Assembly: GCA_905612265.1 (NCBI GenBank)
Contig: CAJQRI010000019.1
Location: 1-42,546, forward strand
Direction: 5' to 3'
DNA: 42,546 nucleotides
Source of the DNA: an uncultured Nitrospinota bacterium
GTDB taxonomy: Bacteria; Nitrospinota; Nitrospinia; Nitrospinales; VA-1
The notes beneath the pieces are model-generated. The model was not told the origin of the DNA. It worked only from the letters and a program-made list of their open reading frames with translations, and ran no database searches. This document shows positions 33,647 to 41,476 of this stretch, piece by piece (the stretch's first letter is position 1; each line of letters opens with the position of its first letter). The position numbers and the translations under genes are program-made.

Positions 33647-34720
33647 TTAGTGAGGTAGGTAGTCATATTTCATATTGCGGCGTTGGGGGATGAAACCGCT
33701 GTCGGTGATCAACCGTATGATTTCCTCTTCGTCCATGCAATAGACAGTTCCTGCGGCGGCGACCACGTTTTCTTCCATCATGGTGCTCCCCATATCGTTG
33801 GCTCCATAGTAAAGCGAGACCTGCCCGATTTTTGGCCCCTGTGTCACCCATGAAGATTGCAGGTTATTGAAGTTGTCGAGAAATATCCGGCTGATGGCAA
33901 GAGTTTTTAGGTACTCGAATCCTGTGATGGCAGTTTTTATTCCACTATCCCCTTGCAGTTGTGTATTTCCAGGCTGAAAGCCCCAGGCGATGAAAGCGGT
34001 GAAGCCCTTGGTTTTATCTTGTAATTTTCTCAGCCGATCAAGGTGTTCGATGCGCTCTTCCAGTGTTTCGACATGACCGAACATCATGGTAGCGGTGGTG
34101 GGGATGCCCATACCGTGGGCATGTTCCATGACCTCCAGCCATTCATTCGAGTTACATTTTTTAGGGCTGATAATTTGGCGGACTCGATCAACGAGAATCT
34201 CTGCCCCACCGCCGGGTATGGAGTCTAATCCGGCCTTCTTGAGTCGGGTGAGCGTTTCATCCAGTGAGAGTTTAGATATTCGACTGGTATGAATGACTTC
34301 AGAAGGAGACAGGGCATGGAGATGGATGCCGAACTGTTGTTTGATTTTTTGAAATAAGTCTTCAAAATAATCTATTTTTAAATTTTGGTGATGTCCGCCT
34401 TGCAGAAGAATCTGGTTGCCACCGGCTGCTACGGTTTCTTCAATTTTTTTTGCGATGACTTCATAGGGCAGAACATAAGAGTCTGCATCCGACTCCTTAC
34501 GATAGAATGCGCAGAAAGAACAATCAGTAACGCAGACATTGGTGTAGTTGATGTTTCTGTCGACGATATAGGTGATGCTTTTATCAGCTCTTTTTTTGCG
34601 AGTTAATCTGGAGGCGACGTTACCGAGAAGTAGGATATCTGTTGAGGAAAACAGTTCAAGAGCTTCTTTAGTTTGGATTCGCTGACCCGCAAGGGCTTTT
34701 TCAAGAATGGATTCAATCAT
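33647..34720 (-). CDS. mqnC: Cyclic dehypoxanthine futalosine synthase
   Basis: MqnC is a radical-SAM enzyme making cyclic dehypoxanthine futalosine in the futalosine route to menaquinone. The ORF track starts at 34786 with a TTG. The family N-terminus MIESILEKALAGQRI begins at the ATG at 34720, giving 357 residues. The cluster motif is CVTDCSFC (Cys63, 67, 70) inside TYIVDRNINYTNVC, typical of MqnC rather than MqnE. GGHHQNLKIDYFEDLF and HALSPSEVIH are further family features. No ribosome binding site is clear. A parvulin gene lies upstream. The other mqn genes are not in the window. Confidence 0.93.
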   Translation of the reverse strand: MIESILEKALAGQRIQTKEALELFSSTDILLLGNVASRLTRKKRADKSITYIVDRNINYTNVCVTDCSFCAFYRKESDADSYVLPYEVIAKKIEETVAAGGNQILLQGGHHQNLKIDYFEDLFQKIKQQFGIHLHALSPSEVIHTSRISKLSLDETLTRLKKAGLDSIPGGGAEILVDRVRQIISPKKCNSNEWLEVMEHAHGMGIPTTATMMFGHVETLEERIEHLDRLRKLQDKTKGFTAFIAWGFQPGNTQLQGDSGIKTAITGFEYLKTLAISRIFLDNFNNLQSSWVTQGPKIGQVSLYYGANDMGSTMMEENVVAAAGTVYCMDEEEIIRLITDSGFIPQRRNMKYDYLPH

Positions 34721-34786
34721 GAGTGGAATCGCACCGGATTTCGATTCAGGTTTCTGATATTGGGTGAACGCAGTGAATGGATACAA

Positions 34787-35164
34787 TTAAAGGGTGCCGT
34801 CACCCGGTCCTAACGAAGCGCTCTTCAGTCCATCGATGCCCATGTCTACCATTTCTTCTTCTTTGGTTAGTACAAAAATATGATAACCAAACTTGCTTTT
34901 GATTGGGCCTCGCACTTCACCTACTGGGGCTGCCATAGCGGCTCTTTCCAATTCGGGAGCGGCAGTATTGTGTTCGAGTAGACCCAGGTCACCACCTTTA
35001 TTGCGGCTTCCGCAGGCACTGTATTTTTTAGCCAGTTTGGCAAACATTTTAAACAGCATCTCGCGGTCTTTATACTCATCCTCGCGGAGGTGGTCGAGAA
35101 GCACGTTGGCAAGCTCTTCGGTGCTTAAAACAATGTGGCTGACTTGAATAGATCGTATCGACAT
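34787..35164 (-). CDS. Parvulin-type peptidyl-prolyl isomerase (PpiC)
   Basis: A 125-residue single rotamase domain: SHIVLSTEELANVLL at the start, FAKLAKKYSACGSRNKGGDLG in the centre, and GPIKSKFGYHIFVLTK near residue 100. This order matches the parvulin fold with the conserved His near the start and Phe/His near the end. There is no signal peptide, so it is cytosolic as read. The C-terminal 25 residues are acidic and Gly-rich and end abruptly at the stop before mqnC. It is next to mqnC on the same strand, 104 bases from the SUMT-HemD gene. The client is unknown. Confidence 0.9.
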   Translation of the reverse strand: MSIRSIQVSHIVLSTEELANVLLDHLREDEYKDREMLFKMFAKLAKKYSACGSRNKGGDLGLLEHNTAAPELERAAMAAPVGEVRGPIKSKFGYHIFVLTKEEEMVDMGIDGLKSASLGPGDGTL

Positions 35165-35268
35165 ATCGGCATCCCCCCCTTAATGGGCGTCGGTAAATGG
35201 GTTTATGTTAAGACCTCATTATACCTGCTACATGTGAAGGTGGCAACCCACCCGCAACAATCGCTGGC

Positions 35269-36801
35269 TTAGGAGTCGGACTGAAAAAATGCTTCGATAG
35301 CATCAAGGAGAGACGAAACGGTGTATTGTTCTGGCAGGATCTCCACATTTAGTCCTGCTTCCCGGGCGGTATTTGCTGTGACAGGGCCAATGCAGGCAAT
35401 TTTTACTTTTCGGATTGCGGGGAGGAGTTTGTCACCAGTCAATGCTAGGAAGTTTTTGACGGTAGAGGAAGAAGTAAAAGTGATGACATCAATGTTCCCT
35501 GCTTCAAGTCTCATGGACAATTCAGTTACTTGAGGATCAGGTAGAACAGTTTGGTAGGTAGGAGCGACATCAAGGATAGCTCCCATTTCCCGAAGTTGTT
35601 CAGGCAGAATTTCACGGGCGACGGTAGCGCGAGGCAAAAGAAACCGTTTACCTTTGATGTTTTCTTTGCCGATGCTTGCGATCAGGGATTCGGCGACAAA
35701 ATTCTCGGGTACCACATCTACGTGAATTCCCAGATCACGAACGGCTTCGGCGGTTTTTGGTCCGATGGTGAAGACTCGAAGTCCTTTTAATTCACGGATA
35801 TCCTGATCAATAGTTTTGAGTCGCTCGGCAAAAAACCGTACTCCATTGACGCTGGTGAATATCAGCCCCTGGTATTGAGAGAGGTTGCTCAGCGCATTAT
35901 CTAAAGGAGACCAGTCATCCGGAGCGATGGTCTCGATCACGGGAAAAAAGAAAGGCTCGGCACCGAGTTCTCGCAGTTGGTCGATCATGGATTCGGCCTG
36001 GTCACCCTTTCGCGTGACGACAACAGTTTTACCAAACAGTGGCAGGTGTTCATACCATTCGAGGACAGGTTTAAGGTTCACCACTTCTCCTATGATGGTC
36101 AGGGCTGGGGGCAAAATTTTATCTTTTGCGGAAATTTCTACAATGGTGTCGAGAGTGCCGACCCAGGTTTTCTGTCGCGCTGTTGTTCCCCATTGCACGA
36201 CGGCGATAGGGGTTTTGGGGCTTTTGCCGAAGCTCATGAGTTTTTCGACAATCAAAGACAGCTTGCGTGCGCCCATGAGAAAAACCAACGTCCCGGATCG
36301 ACCGGCTATCTTTTCCCAATCGATATGAATGTCGCCCTGTTTTTTTTCGTTGCTTCCGGTAATGACAGAAAAAGTAGAAGAATAATCGCGGTGTGTGAGT
36401 GGAATGCCGGCATAAGCGGCAACGCCGGTTACTGAAGTAACACCGGGAACAATGATGAAGGAAATACCCGCTGCCTGGACGGCTTGAATCTCCTCTCCTC
36501 CACGCCCAAACACGAAAGGGTCGCCACCTTTCAGGCGGACAACTATTTTTCCTTCGCTGGTTTTGCTGATAAGCAGATGATTGATATGCTCCTGTTCCAT
36601 GGAGGCAAGGCCTTCTTTTTTTCCGACATAAATTATTTCGGCTGACTTTTGTGTGAAGCGAATCATGTCCGGATTGACCAGATGGTCGTATAAAACGACA
36701 TCGGCTTTTTGAAGCCAGTGTTTGCCGTTCAAGGTCAACAGGCCGATATCGCCCGGCCCGGCACCTACGAGAACCACTTTGCCTTTATTTGAGTTGGTCA
36801 T
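35269..36801 (-). CDS. cobA-hemD: Uroporphyrinogen-III C-methyltransferase fused to uroporphyrinogen-III synthase
   Basis: A 510-residue bifunctional enzyme at the heme/siroheme branch. Residues 1-250 are SUMT: VGAGPGDIGLLTL (12-24), GGDPFVFGRGGEE (about 92-104) and PGVTSVTGVAAYAGIPLTHR. These methylate uroporphyrinogen III to precorrin-2. Residues about 255-505 are the HemD fold: KTVVVTRKGDQAESM, FTSVNGVRFF and ITFTSSSTVKNFLALTG, which closes the ring to uroporphyrinogen III. Such fusions are known in several phyla. The two chemistries in one chain could channel the intermediate; this is inference. It is 58 bases after the rsmA end and may be co-transcribed. Confidence 0.94.
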   Translation of the reverse strand: MTNSNKGKVVLVGAGPGDIGLLTLNGKHWLQKADVVLYDHLVNPDMIRFTQKSAEIIYVGKKEGLASMEQEHINHLLISKTSEGKIVVRLKGGDPFVFGRGGEEIQAVQAAGISFIIVPGVTSVTGVAAYAGIPLTHRDYSSTFSVITGSNEKKQGDIHIDWEKIAGRSGTLVFLMGARKLSLIVEKLMSFGKSPKTPIAVVQWGTTARQKTWVGTLDTIVEISAKDKILPPALTIIGEVVNLKPVLEWYEHLPLFGKTVVVTRKGDQAESMIDQLRELGAEPFFFPVIETIAPDDWSPLDNALSNLSQYQGLIFTSVNGVRFFAERLKTIDQDIRELKGLRVFTIGPKTAEAVRDLGIHVDVVPENFVAESLIASIGKENIKGKRFLLPRATVAREILPEQLREMGAILDVAPTYQTVLPDPQVTELSMRLEAGNIDVITFTSSSTVKNFLALTGDKLLPAIRKVKIACIGPVTANTAREAGLNVEILPEQYTVSSLLDAIEAFFQSDS

Positions 36802-36859
36802 GGTTTGATGGTTGGTAGTTTTCGAGGAGGGTATAAAGCCTCAATGTTTATCCACCCTT

Positions 36860-37648
36860 TCAGGCGGCTGTGAGAGAGTGTACATGATTGGCAAGATTGG
36901 CAAAGTCTTCGAGAGAGAGGGTTTCTCCTCTGCGGTTAAGATCAATGCCTGCCAACTGGGCTTGCCCACTTTCCTGTTTAAACAGATACTCCCAGTCTTT
37001 TAAATTGTTTTTTAGCATTTTCCGTTTATGAAAAAACGCGGAATTCACCAGCTTAAAAAATAGCTTTGGATTTTCAACCTGCACCTTTGGTTGGGGCAGA
37101 GGCTTTAGGCCAATAAGAGAAGAGTCGATTTTTGGTTTTGGTGAAAACGCAGTGTTGGGTATTTCAAGCAAACGCTGAACATCGCAATAATACTGCACAT
37201 AGACCGAGAGCGAGCCGTATTCTTTTTGACCGGGTTTAGCTGTCAACCGGTCGACCACTTCTTTTTGTAACATCAGCGTCATGGTGCAGATTTGATTCCG
37301 GTAATGGATCAATCTTTTCATAATGTGAGTAGCGGCGTAATAAGGGAGATTGGAAACGACGTTAAGTCCTGCTCCTAGGGAAGCATAATCAAATTTTGCG
37401 GCATCGCCTTCGATCAGTCTAAAAGACTGGGTATTACCAAAACGTTTTTGCAGGTCTTTTGAAAGCCGGGAGTCCAATTCAATCGCAGTTAAAGAATCAG
37501 CCTGGTCGATCAGGATTTGTGTGAGAACACCTTTGCCCGGCCCAATTTCAACCACCGAATCACCAGGCTGGATGTTGGCCAATTGGATAATATTCTGGGC
37601 AATATTTAGGTCGATCAGGAAGTTTTGTCCGAATGGCCTCTTCCTCAT
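36860..37648 (-). CDS. rsmA: 16S rRNA dimethyladenosine transferase
   Basis: RsmA (KsgA) dimethylates A1518 and A1519 of 16S rRNA, a late 30S checkpoint. The 262-residue protein has the SAM motif VVEIGPGKGVLT (33-44), NLPYY (100-104) and the C-terminal FSPKPKIDSSLI and FHKRKMLKNNL segments. The start ATG overlaps the pdxA stop by four bases (ATGA), a very common pdxA-rsmA pairing. Both are leftward, in a longer run beginning at pckA. Confidence 0.96.
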   Translation of the reverse strand: MRKRPFGQNFLIDLNIAQNIIQLANIQPGDSVVEIGPGKGVLTQILIDQADSLTAIELDSRLSKDLQKRFGNTQSFRLIEGDAAKFDYASLGAGLNVVSNLPYYAATHIMKRLIHYRNQICTMTLMLQKEVVDRLTAKPGQKEYGSLSVYVQYYCDVQRLLEIPNTAFSPKPKIDSSLIGLKPLPQPKVQVENPKLFFKLVNSAFFHKRKMLKNNLKDWEYLFKQESGQAQLAGIDLNRRGETLSLEDFANLANHVHSLTAA

Positions 37649-38649
37649 TTCATGGAGAGTGTGAATTGTGACAACCGGGTTGCCGTCCTCAAAGCCATTT
37701 TAAGATTTTCGGGGCAGGCTCGATCTCTTCCCGCAATATCGAATGCGGTGCCATGATCTACAGAGGTTCTTAATATTGGCAAGCCTAAAGTAATGTTCAC
37801 TCCTTGCCCGGCAGAGTCCATTTTGACTGGAATCATTCCCTGATCGTGATACATACAGACCACTGCGTCATATTTTTGTGCGTCGGGTCTGCCGAACAGA
37901 GCATCGGCGGAGAAGGGGCCACTGGCCTGAATGCCTTCCTTCTGTACGGTTTTTAGTGCGGGTAAAATAAAATCAGATTCTTCATTCCCGAAAATTCCAC
38001 CATCGCCGCAATGTGGGTTGAGTCCTGTCACTGCAATATTGGGAACATCCGTCACATGTCGGTTCAGCCATTCATGAGTCAGGCGAATAGTGTTGAGCAC
38101 TCTTTCTTCGGTGATAAGTGGCTGGACTTGTCCCAAGGGAACATGAGTGGTAACAAGTACGACTCGCAGACTTTTTCCCGCCATCATGAGTACGGATTGT
38201 TTAGAGCCTGTCAAATGAGCTAGTAACTCGGTATGCCCAGGAAACGGATAACCTGCAAGGTGTAGGCTCTTTTTGTTAATGGGTGCCGTAGTTATGGCTG
38301 AGACTTCGTCGCGGAGCGCCAGATCGACAGCGGCTTTGATGGCTTTATAACTGGCCCGGCCTGCTTCGGCGCTGGGTTTGCCAACTGGGATATTCTCAGG
38401 CACGTTTTTGAGGTCGATTACATCAATAGTGCCGGTCTTATACCAACCTTCTTCAGGCTTGTTGATGGTATGGATCAGAATTTCTGGTGCATATTTTTTA
38501 GCCGTTTCCTGAAGCAGGCGTGCATCACCAATGACTACCGCTCGGGATTGAAGTGGTAATGTGTCATCTTGGAAAGCCTTGACAATGATCTCAGGCCCGA
38601 TCCCTGAAGGATCTCCCATCGTTAATGCAATTATAGGTGAAGAACCCAT
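37645..38649 (-). CDS. pdxA: 4-hydroxythreonine-4-phosphate dehydrogenase
   Basis: PdxA oxidises 4-phosphohydroxy-L-threonine in the DXP-dependent pyridoxal phosphate pathway. The 334-residue protein starts ALTMGDPSGIGPEI. Metal-site histidines are in PFPGHTELLA, GLNPHCGDGG and SVDHGTAFDIAG, all conserved. PdxA and RsmA overlap by four bases. It is 48 bases after pckA, so all three may be co-transcribed. Confidence 0.96.
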   Translation of the reverse strand: MGSSPIIALTMGDPSGIGPEIIVKAFQDDTLPLQSRAVVIGDARLLQETAKKYAPEILIHTINKPEEGWYKTGTIDVIDLKNVPENIPVGKPSAEAGRASYKAIKAAVDLALRDEVSAITTAPINKKSLHLAGYPFPGHTELLAHLTGSKQSVLMMAGKSLRVVLVTTHVPLGQVQPLITEERVLNTIRLTHEWLNRHVTDVPNIAVTGLNPHCGDGGIFGNEESDFILPALKTVQKEGIQASGPFSADALFGRPDAQKYDAVVCMYHDQGMIPVKMDSAGQGVNITLGLPILRTSVDHGTAFDIAGRDRACPENLKMALRTATRLSQFTLSMK

Positions 38650-38697
38650 AGTTCCGCTCTATTTAATTAAGAATGAGATCCGTAATTTCCAGGGAGG

Positions 38698-40353
38698 TTA
38701 TTTCCGCAACTTATGGATTTTCCCCTTGGTTTTTTTTGACAACCCGTCTGGTCTCGGACTTGCGTCCAGAATTTTTTTGTCCACGTTACTTTCGTATTCC
38801 TTGAAATTTTCTATAAACTGATTTGCAAGTTCTTTGGCTTTTTCGTCGTAGGATTCCGGATTTTTCCAAGTGTTCCTTGGTAGAAGGATTTCATCCGGGA
38901 CTCCTTTGACCTTAACCGGGACATGAATACCGAAAAACGGATCCTCCGTAGTTTCCACCTTGTCTAACTGGCCTTCGAGAATAGCCTTGATCATGGCTCG
39001 GGTATATTTGATTTCTACCCGGTGTCCGACACCGTAAGGTCCACCTGTCCACCCCGTATTCACTAGCCAACAGGAGACATTATGTTTCGCAATTCTTTCA
39101 CCCAGCATATCTACATATACAGAAGGATGCAGGGACATGAAAGGAGCGCCAAAGCAGGTGCTGAAAATGGCGGTGGGTTCACGGCTCAATCCTTTCTCAG
39201 TACCCGCAACTTTTGCGGTGTAGCCTGAGATAAAATGATACATGGCTTGTTCTGGAGTGAGCTTGGAAACCGGAGGCATGACCCCATAGGCATCGCAGGT
39301 CAGCATGATAACATTATTAGGGTGACCCCCCATGCCACTGAGCACAGCATTTTTAATGTGGGTGATGGGGTAACTGGCCCGGGTGTTCTCTGTGAGACTG
39401 GCATCATCCAAATTGAGTCGACGCGTGTCTATATCCATTACTACGTTCTCAAGTAGGGTGCCAAACCGGCGAGTACAGTCATAAATTTCTGGTTCTGATT
39501 TTTGGGACAGGCGAATAACTTTGGCGTAACAGCCGCCTTCAAAATTAAAAACGCCTCGGTCACTCCAGCCATGTTCATCATCACCAATCAGCTTTCGAAG
39601 TGGGTCAGCCGATAAGGTGGTTTTCCCGGTTCCTGAAAGCCCAAAAAATACTGAGGAGTCGCCTTTTTTTCCGATATTTGCAGAGCAATGCATAGACAAC
39701 ACGGACTGTTTTTGTGGCAATAGGTAGTTCAAAATAGAGAAAACAGATTTTTTGATTTCCCCGGCATAACTCGTTCCGCCAATCAGAACTAATTGCTTGC
39801 CAAAATCAACAATAACGAAAACTTCGGAATTGGTGCCGTCAATCTCGGGTACAGCTTTAAAGCCGGGAACCTGAATAACGGTGAACGCGGGTTCGTGGGT
39901 TTCCAGTTTAGCCATATCATTGATCTGGATAAACATGTTCCTTGCGAACAGGCTGTGCCAGGCTTGCTCTGTGATGACTCGAATATGGGTCTGGTGTTTG
40001 GGGTCGGAGCCGGCGCAACAATCTTGTACATAAACTTCTTTTCCTTGAAGATAGGACAGTACTCTGAAGTAGAGGGCATCAAATTGTTCCACAGTGAAAG
40101 GTCGATTGACTTTTCCCCACCAGATGTTTTCCTGACTAGAAGGTTCTTGGACGATAAACTTATCTTTAGGAGCTCGTCCGGTATGTTCTCCCGTACTCAC
40201 AATCACAGGGCCAAGATGCGAAACATGCCCTTCTTCGTTCGCAATTATGTGCTCGTAGAGCTGAGGTGTGGATAAATTCCAGTTAATCTTTTTGAGATTT
40301 TTCAAGCCATGCGTTTCTAACCCAACTTTATGTTTCAAAACTTTTTGCGGCAT
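38698..40353 (-). CDS. pckA: ATP-dependent phosphoenolpyruvate carboxykinase
   Basis: PckA converts oxaloacetate and ATP to phosphoenolpyruvate, the entry to gluconeogenesis. The 551-residue length is normal for the ATP type. The kinase P-loop is FGLSGTGKTTLSAD (237-250), followed by IGDDEHGWSDRGVFNFEGGCYAK. The oxaloacetate side has STGEHTGRAPKDKF (53-66), and NTGWTGGPYGVGHR lies in the C-terminal half. A short Lys/Arg-rich tail (about residues 530-551) ends the protein. The gene heads the leftward run and is divergent from the SAM-binding protein across a 194-base gap that holds an inverted repeat. Confidence 0.97.
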   Translation of the reverse strand: MPQKVLKHKVGLETHGLKNLKKINWNLSTPQLYEHIIANEEGHVSHLGPVIVSTGEHTGRAPKDKFIVQEPSSQENIWWGKVNRPFTVEQFDALYFRVLSYLQGKEVYVQDCCAGSDPKHQTHIRVITEQAWHSLFARNMFIQINDMAKLETHEPAFTVIQVPGFKAVPEIDGTNSEVFVIVDFGKQLVLIGGTSYAGEIKKSVFSILNYLLPQKQSVLSMHCSANIGKKGDSSVFFGLSGTGKTTLSADPLRKLIGDDEHGWSDRGVFNFEGGCYAKVIRLSQKSEPEIYDCTRRFGTLLENVVMDIDTRRLNLDDASLTENTRASYPITHIKNAVLSGMGGHPNNVIMLTCDAYGVMPPVSKLTPEQAMYHFISGYTAKVAGTEKGLSREPTAIFSTCFGAPFMSLHPSVYVDMLGERIAKHNVSCWLVNTGWTGGPYGVGHRVEIKYTRAMIKAILEGQLDKVETTEDPFFGIHVPVKVKGVPDEILLPRNTWKNPESYDEKAKELANQFIENFKEYESNVDKKILDASPRPDGLSKKTKGKIHKLRK

Positions 40354-40439
40354 GGACTATATTCCTTTATGATTTGAGGGTAATGGATTTAACCCTTTGA
40401 AAGGGTATGGGTTCCCTTAGTTCTTCGTCTAGTTTTTAT

Positions 40440-40473
40440 TGATAAACCACTAATATATATTAAAAGTTTATCA
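40440..40473. promoter_or_regulatory. Inverted repeat TGATAAAC-18-GTTTATCA in the pckA divergent region
   Basis: TGATAAAC (40440-40447) and GTTTATCA (40466-40473) are perfect inverted half-sites around an A/T-rich centre containing TATATATT. Such a layout suits an operator or the -10 area of divergent promoters. The regulator is unknown. A second small palindrome, ACCCTTTGAAAGGGT, lies nearer pckA at about 40392-40406. Confidence 0.35.
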
Positions 40474-40547
40474 TATCTACGGAAAATGAAAACCGCTTTT
40501 TAACTCAGAAACCTGTCTTTTAGGGATTAATTTTTCAGGACTTTAGA

Positions 40548-41465
40548 ATGTTCCAATTATTTGGTAAAAAAAAGGAGGAACCTCAGATGAAGGTTCTCGC
40601 TAAGGAAAAAACTAGATATAACGATATTTATGTTATCCAGAATGGGGAACACCGAGAGCTCTGGTTTAAGGGTAATGGTGAATATTACCTGCAAAGTCGA
40701 GTGGATACTCAGGGGAAAAATCCTCTGGCTTTGGTTTACTCGCGCATGATGATGGCTTCTCTGTTATTTTCACCGAAACCTGCAAGAATGCTTATGGTGG
40801 GTTTAGGGGGAGCTGCGCTCAGCAATTGTCTTGCCCAATGGTTCCCTGATTTGAAGATAGATATTGTGGAGGTGGACGGCAAGGTTATCGATGTCTCCAA
40901 GAAATATTTTTCCCTGCGTGAGTCGAGCAGTTGTCGCGTTTTTGAAGAAGACGGCAGAGTATTCATTCAGAAACGCAAGGGACAGGAACCTTATGACTGG
41001 ATCATTCTTGATGCATTTAAAAGCGGGTCGATTCCTTATCATTTGAAGACCTATGAGTTTTATAAAGAAATCCGTGCGGTGCTGAGCCCTATTGGCGTAG
41101 TGGGTTCAAACCTTTACGGTAAGGGAAACACCCTAAAACCCCGGGATATTCAAACCTTTCTGTCGGTGTTTCCTCAAATTTATTGTTTTGAAGATGATGA
41201 TCAGATTGCAACGGTGCTCATTGCGACAAATGGGGAACGCTGGAGTGAAGAGAAAATTCGTGACAGAGCATCAATATGCCGAAAGCTACCGGAACCCTTC
41301 TCGATGGAAGAAATCGTAAAAGCATACCGACCAGGAAAATTTCAGGAAGAGTCGGTCTCAACATTTAAAGATAATTTTTCCGGCAACGGGTTCCTGAACG
41401 ACGTGGAACGTGAAAACCTGCAAAGCTCTAAAGACCGCCGCTACCCGATCATTAATGTTTATTGA
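40548..41465 (+). CDS. Spermidine-synthase-fold protein, likely a SAM-binding methyltransferase
   Basis: A 305-residue protein with the Rossmann core of polyamine synthases and SAM methyltransferases. Motif I is MVGLGGAALS (83-92), the acidic second strand is IVEVDGKVIDVS, and the third and fourth strands are VFEEDGRVFI and DWIILDAFKSG. True spermidine synthases carry an Asp-rich D(S/T)(S/T)DP loop for the amine; here the loop reads DAFKSGSIP, so aminopropyl transfer is doubtful. The C-terminal 60 residues are an extra charged region. The ATG has CAGGA upstream. The substrate is unknown. Confidence 0.83.
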   Translation: MFQLFGKKKEEPQMKVLAKEKTRYNDIYVIQNGEHRELWFKGNGEYYLQSRVDTQGKNPLALVYSRMMMASLLFSPKPARMLMVGLGGAALSNCLAQWFPDLKIDIVEVDGKVIDVSKKYFSLRESSSCRVFEEDGRVFIQKRKGQEPYDWIILDAFKSGSIPYHLKTYEFYKEIRAVLSPIGVVGSNLYGKGNTLKPRDIQTFLSVFPQIYCFEDDDQIATVLIATNGERWSEEKIRDRASICRKLPEPFSMEEIVKAYRPGKFQEESVSTFKDNFSGNGFLNDVERENLQSSKDRRYPIINVY

Positions 41466-41476
41466 AAAGTAGATTT

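Noticed and set aside
34721-34786. 22-codon extension of MqnC starting at TTG
   Set aside because: The family begins MIESILEKAL at 34720; the extra stretch is not conserved and has no ribosome binding site.
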